The notes under the pieces: model-generated
What the model was told of the DNA's origin: nothing
Databases searched by the model: none
The model's input: the letters and a program-made list of their open reading frames with translations, nothing else
Translations under genes and position numbers: made by a program
Shown: positions 61,072-64,000 of the stretch, one piece after another
Layout: each line of letters opens with the position of its first letter
Position numbering within the stretch: the stretch's first letter is position 1
From: Fidelibacterota bacterium
Lineage (GTDB): Bacteria > Fidelibacterota > Marinisomatia > SCGC-AAA003-L08 > TS1B11
Assembly: GCA_004124875.1 (NCBI GenBank)
Contig: SCKJ01000003.1
Location: 1-64,000 of the forward strand
Direction of reading: 5' to 3'
DNA: 64,000 bases

Positions 61072-61944
61072 TTGCCTGCTGAAGACGCTATCATTATCCG
61101 GTTAATCGACCAGGTGATTACCCAGACGGTGCCTGGACAGGAAGCGTGCGAGAGTGGCGACTGGCAGTGCCGCCTGTGCCGCGACAGAAGATGCGCGGAA
61201 CGCGATCCCAATGCCGTCGGCACTCTTGTTGGAGTCGGGGCGGATCGCATCGGCACCAGTCCCGGCGTGAAGCGCAAGCCTGCGGTGGCGGCCATCATCG
61301 ATCATACTTTGTTGCGCCCTGATGCCAGTGAGGAGGACATTCGTTTGCTGTGCCAGGAGGCTGCCGAATACGGCTTCGCCTCGGTGTGCGTCAATCCGGT
61401 CTGGGTAGGATTTTGCAAAGCGTTGCTGGGCGATACCGGCGTCATGGTGGCGACGGTCATAGGTTTCCCATTGGGAGCCTTGCCGGCGGCGGCCAAGGCG
61501 GCCGAGACCATCCAAGCGGTGGAAGACGGCGCCGATGAACTGGACATGGTGCTGAATGTCGGATTCCTGAAATCGGGCAAGTATGCTGAGGTGGAGGAAG
61601 ATATCCGGCAGGTGGTACGGGCTGCCGGTCCACTGACAGTGAAAGTGATTATTGAAACGGCCCTGCTCAGTGATGAGGAAAAAGTCAAAGCGTGCGTTCT
61701 GGCCCAACGCGCAGGGGCCAGATATGTGAAGACCTCAACCGGTTTTTCGAAAGGGGGCGCCACCGAACACGATGTCGCTATCATGCGCAGGGTTGTGGGT
61801 CCGTCCATGGGGGTGAAAGCTTCCGGAGGCATCAAATCGAGCGACGACGTCCGCAAAATGGTCGCCGCGGGTGCCTCCCGCATTGGCGCCAGCGCTTCAG
61901 TAGCCATCGTATCCAACGGGGGTGGGGACAGCGCCGGGTACTGA
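61072..61944 (+). CDS. deoC: Deoxyribose-phosphate aldolase with N-terminal extension
   Basis: Residues about 68-285 are a complete class I Deo[22 protein letters not shown], the first Lys and Asp in [10 protein letters not shown] and VKVIIE, Schiff-base Lys in YVKTSTGF and the phosphate site SGGIKSSDD. It cleaves deoxyribose 5-phosphate to acetaldehyde and glyceraldehyde 3-phosphate. The added N-terminus starts with an amphipathic stretch ([15 protein letters not shown]) like encapsulation peptides of microcompartment enzymes, then a Cys cluster ([16 protein letters not shown]) and GADRIG. The TTG start has GGAGGG upstream. Confidence 0.9.
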   Translation: MPAEDAIIIRLIDQVITQTVPGQEACESGDWQCRLCRDRRCAERDPNAVGTLVGVGADRIGTSPGVKRKPAVAAIIDHTLLRPDASEEDIRLLCQEAAEYGFASVCVNPVWVGFCKALLGDTGVMVATVIGFPLGALPAAAKAAETIQAVEDGADELDMVLNVGFLKSGKYAEVEEDIRQVVRAAGPLTVKVIIETALLSDEEKVKACVLAQRAGARYVKTSTGFSKGGATEHDVAIMRRVVGPSMGVKASGGIKSSDDVRKMVAAGASRIGASASVAIVSNGGGDSAGY

Positions 61945-62042
61945 TCGGGCAAAATCTGTCCCTGCATCTGTGGGCCTTCCCACTATCTCGCCGCCAGCAT
62001 GACTCCCGGAGAACATCGACCTCAATCAGGCATGATCATCAT

Positions 62043-63263
62043 ATGAGTTCCACCTTCTTATCCGGTCTCCCCGCGCAAAAGCTGCGCTCGGATTGCGCGG
62101 TCCGTTATACTCCCAGGAAAAAGGGACCACTGGCGATCAGCGTCAGCTCAAAAGTGGCCGCCCTCTACGGCGACGCCATAGAAGCGCAGGCCGCGTCCAC
62201 GCTCAGCGATCTGGGGATCGCTCACGGCGAGCTGCACATTGACGACTTTGGCGCGCTGCCTTTCGTGATTCAGGCGCGCATAGAGGCGGCGGTCAGGAGT
62301 GCCCATCCCGACAGGGCCCAGTCGAGCCTGCCGCCCGTAGGTGGCCAGAAACTTTCAGCCGGCGGCCGCCATCGGCTGCGGCGCTCAAGGCTCTACATTC
62401 CCGGTGTCCAGCCCAAAATGATGGTGAATGCTTTGGTCCACCAGGCCGACGGCATCATCCTCGACCTCGAAGATTCCGTGGCGCCGGGCGAAAAGGTTTC
62501 GGCGCGGCTCATCGTCCGCAACGCCCTCCGTGTCCTCGACTTCGGCGAGAGTGAGCGCATGGTGCGCATCAATCAGGGCGGCCTGGGCCTGGAGGATATC
62601 GCCGCCATCGTCCCAGAGCCGGTGCAGCTCATCCTGCTGCCCAAGGCTGAGACGGCCGGGCAGGTTCAGCAGGTGGATGCCCGCATCAGGGAGGTGGCCC
62701 AAGCGAGCGGCCGTAAGAGCCCGGTCTACCTGATGCCGATTATAGAGAGCGCCCTGGGCATTGAAAACGCTTATTCCATTGCCACCGCCAGCGACAATAA
62801 TGTGGCCCTGGCTATCGGCCTTGAGGATTACACGGCCGACCTCGGGGTGCAGCGCACGACAGAGGGGACCGAATCGGCCTACGCCCGGGGCGCACTGGTC
62901 AACGCTGCGCGGGCAGCGGATCTGCAGGCCATCTACACGGTGTTCAGCGATGTGGAGGATATGGAGGGATTGGCCCGGTCAGTCCGGGAGACCCGCGCCC
63001 AGGGATACGACGGCATGGGGGCCATCCATCCCCGGCAGGTATCTGTTATCCACCAAAACTTTGCCCCTGATCCGGAAGAGATCGAAAAAGCCCAACGGAT
63101 GGTGCTCGCTTTTGACGAGGCGCAGGCGCAAGGGTTGGGCGTGGTGGCCCTTGGCTCCAAAATGCTAGACCGGCCGGTGGTGCTGCGGGCACAGCGCACG
63201 GTGGATCTGGCCATCAGCTCGGGGCAGTTGAAAAAGGGGTGGAAAAAGGCGAAAGCAAGATGA
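62043..63263 (+). CDS. CitD-CitE fusion (citrate lyase acyl carrier and lyase-type domains)
   Basis: The ATG at 62043 gives 406 residues. Residues about 12-85 match CitD, the acyl carrier of citrate lyase: RSDCAVRYTPR (candidate Ser for the prosthetic group), SSKVAALYGDAIEA and DDFGALPFVIQARIEAAVR. From about 115 follows a CitE/HpcH aldolase domain: RSRLYIPGVQPKM, DGIILDLEDSVAPGEK, MVRIN, LPKAE, PIIESALGI, GLEDYTADLG, IHPRQV. Such an enzyme would cleave a citryl- or related thioester on its own carrier arm. The usual CitF subunit is not visible. The stop lies in an inverted-repeat arm. Confidence 0.8.
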   Translation: MSSTFLSGLPAQKLRSDCAVRYTPRKKGPLAISVSSKVAALYGDAIEAQAASTLSDLGIAHGELHIDDFGALPFVIQARIEAAVRSAHPDRAQSSLPPVGGQKLSAGGRHRLRRSRLYIPGVQPKMMVNALVHQADGIILDLEDSVAPGEKVSARLIVRNALRVLDFGESERMVRINQGGLGLEDIAAIVPEPVQLILLPKAETAGQVQQVDARIREVAQASGRKSPVYLMPIIESALGIENAYSIATASDNNVALAIGLEDYTADLGVQRTTEGTESAYARGALVNAARAADLQAIYTVFSDVEDMEGLARSVRETRAQGYDGMGAIHPRQVSVIHQNFAPDPEEIEKAQRMVLAFDEAQAQGLGVVALGSKMLDRPVVLRAQRTVDLAISSGQLKKGWKKAKAR

Positions 63264-63798
63264 GTTTCGGGTTTTTGGTTTCAAGTTTCGGGTTGAAAGG
63301 AAGGCGAATCAGAAGTTGCATTGAGTTGTTCCCCTGAAGGATTCAGCAGGAGATGGCAACAATTCATCGATTTGAAGAGATTGAATCTTGGCAAAAGGCA
63401 CGGGAGTTGGTGAAAGCGATTTACACTGTTACCCGCAGAGGCGATTTTACCAAAGATTATGGGCTTAAGGACCAAATTCAGCGAGCCGCGGTATCAATTA
63501 TGTCTAACATTGCCGAGGGGTACGAACGCGATGGAAAAGGCGAATTCATTCAGTTTTTATCAATAGCGAAGGCGTCAGCGGGGGAGGTCAAATCACAGCT
63601 GTATGTGGCATTGGATACCGGCTATCTCTCGGAAGCAGAATTCAGTGAGCTCAGTGAACAGGCTGATGGAATCGCCCGGTTGATTGGGGGATTGATAAAA
63701 TATTTGAAAAGTTCGAAAATCAAAGGTAACAAATATCGATAGTCTCATGCTTGGTCAATTAGATCAGCATAACTTGAAACCAGAAACTCGAGACTCAT
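63260..63798. mobile_element. S23-like gene unit bounded by 31-bp inverted repeat
   Basis: The left arm (63260-63290) and right arm (63768-63798) match at 26 of 31 positions as an inverted repeat of GTTTC/GAAAC-rich sequence. They enclose only the four-helix-bundle gene. The left arm contains the TGA of the CitD-CitE gene, so insertion at the gene end is implied. Comparable genes form the intervening sequences of some 23S rRNAs, where flanking repeats also pair. Confidence 0.6.
63353..63742 (+). CDS. Four-helix bundle protein (23S rRNA intervening-sequence/S23 type)
   Basis: The 129-residue protein matches the S23/IVP four-helix bundle family: FEEIESWQKARELVKAIY, GLKDQIQRAAVSIMSNIAEGYER, the FIQFLSIAKASAGEVKSQL helix and a C-terminal ARLIGGLIKYLKSSK. 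The related Avd protein binds RNA in retroelements; the function of stand-alone copies is unknown. It is flanked by a 31-bp inverted repeat. Confidence 0.9.
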   Translation: MATIHRFEEIESWQKARELVKAIYTVTRRGDFTKDYGLKDQIQRAAVSIMSNIAEGYERDGKGEFIQFLSIAKASAGEVKSQLYVALDTGYLSEAEFSELSEQADGIARLIGGLIKYLKSSKIKGNKYR

Positions 63799-63802
63799 TT
63801 AG

Positions 63803-63874
63803 TGAAACTGACTAAAAACGCCGCAGGCCGCCACGTACCGGACAGGGTTAACGGCCCTGCTCAAAGTGTTTGAC
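63803..63874 (+). pseudogene. Possible citF N-terminal remnant
   Basis: A GTG just after the right repeat arm opens a 23-codon frame (KLTKNAAGRHVPDRVNG) that ends at a TGA. The NAAGRxVP pattern resembles N-termini of citrate lyase alpha subunits (CitF), which would fit the CitD-CitE gene upstream. It breaks off before any catalytic region. The match is short and from memory. Confidence 0.3.
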
Positions 63875-64000
63875 CTGGCTTGGCGCCAACTTGATTCATA
63901 CGAGCAAGGCCAAGATACCGGCGTTGTAGATCTGTTCGGCGCCATCCATCTGCCGGACGACCTGGCCGAGATGATTCAGGAGAAAATGGATCGGCTTAAA
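63866..64000 (+). CDS. Partial open frame at right edge, unknown
   Basis: From a GTG at 63866 a frame stays open to the end of the window (VFDLAWRQLDSYEQ... IQEKMDRLK). Its composition is protein-like, but no family is recognised. The frame is open back to a stop at 63809, so the start is uncertain. It overlaps the possible citF remnant in another frame. Confidence 0.35.
   Translation, partial: MFDLAWRQLDSYEQGQDTGVVDLFGAIHLPDDLAEMIQEKMDRLK

Noticed and set aside
61692-62042. 117-codon upstream extension of the CitD-CitE frame
   Set aside because: It overlaps deoC in another frame, and the CitD homology begins just after the ATG at 62043.
59430-63263. Calling this a complete microcompartment operon
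   Set aside because: No hexameric shell protein, aldehyde dehydrogenase or alcohol dehydrogenase is present in the window.
1-64000. CRISPR arrays, rRNA genes and known defence systems
   Set aside because: No regularly spaced direct repeats, rRNA sequence or recognisable defence gene sets were seen.

Overview
The window looks like a chromosome segment of a Gram-negative bacterium of the FCB superphylum, possibly Marinimicrobia-like or a related marine or subsurface lineage; the phylum is an inference. The support is a very large SprA-type type IX secretion (T9SS) translocon protein, a PorV-like outer-membrane protein, an exported protein with a C-terminal YPNPF/FlgD-like sorting domain, DUF4159/DUF4175 proteins, and many signal peptides followed by Gln. 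Gene density is high, with many 4-bp ATGA/GTGA overlaps and frequent GTG and TTG starts.

Layout. 1-9166 is one end of an integrated element. It holds an IS3-type transposase fragment, a primase-helicase on the minus strand with a DUF5659-like gene before it, four unrecognised plus-strand genes, an excisionase-like protein and a tyrosine integrase. It ends at the 3' end of a tRNA-Phe gene, and the far boundary is not in the window. 9469-12448 is a signalling cassette: receiver/HD-GYP phosphodiesterase, degenerate kinase-like protein, receiver-kinase fusion. 12536-13685 holds two EutN/CcmL-type proteins translationally coupled to an XTP/dITP pyrophosphatase. 13736-25341 is an export and surface block: SprA, M28 glutaminyl-cyclase-like enzyme, lipoprotein, T9SS cargo, PorV-like protein, outer-membrane protein. 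25372-31193 holds a divergent polysaccharide deacetylase, several lipoproteins, a YhhQ-type queuosine-precursor transporter and an alkyltransferase-like protein.

31190-35856 is an ergothioneine locus: egtD is divergent from an egtB-ATPase-permease/binding-protein operon, which suggests synthesis and uptake of the thiol together. 35869-48341 is a long minus-strand block: an active/inactive M16 peptidase pair, YjbQ, a conserved cassette of DUF4159, DUF4175, TPR and 'asparagine synthetase B-like' proteins, a CDF metal exporter and a pseudo-receiver diguanylate cyclase. 48540-54541 holds a TPR/outer-membrane protein, an AI-2E-type exporter, a cyclic-nucleotide-domain protein, an EnvC-like LytM protein and HolB. 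54575-59302 is housekeeping: metG, tatD, a voltage-gated potassium channel, rsmA, rpsU.

59430-63263 is a second microcompartment-flavoured operon: phosphohexomutase, a third EutN/CcmL protein, a DeoC with an N-terminal extension that resembles an encapsulation peptide plus a Cys cluster, then a CitD-CitE fusion. The CitD-CitE stop codon lies in one arm of a 31-bp inverted repeat that encloses a four-helix-bundle (S23-like) gene, which looks like a small mobile unit. No hexameric BMC shell protein is visible, so whether these EutN proteins build a compartment is open.

The strongest candidates for something not yet described are the ergothioneine locus with a reversed-order fused transporter, the EutN proteins without hexamers together with tagged DeoC and CitD-CitE, and the near-universal Gln after signal peptides beside a candidate glutaminyl cyclase. 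No CRISPR array, rRNA or recognisable defence system was seen, and no gene-free stretch exceeds about 300 bases.
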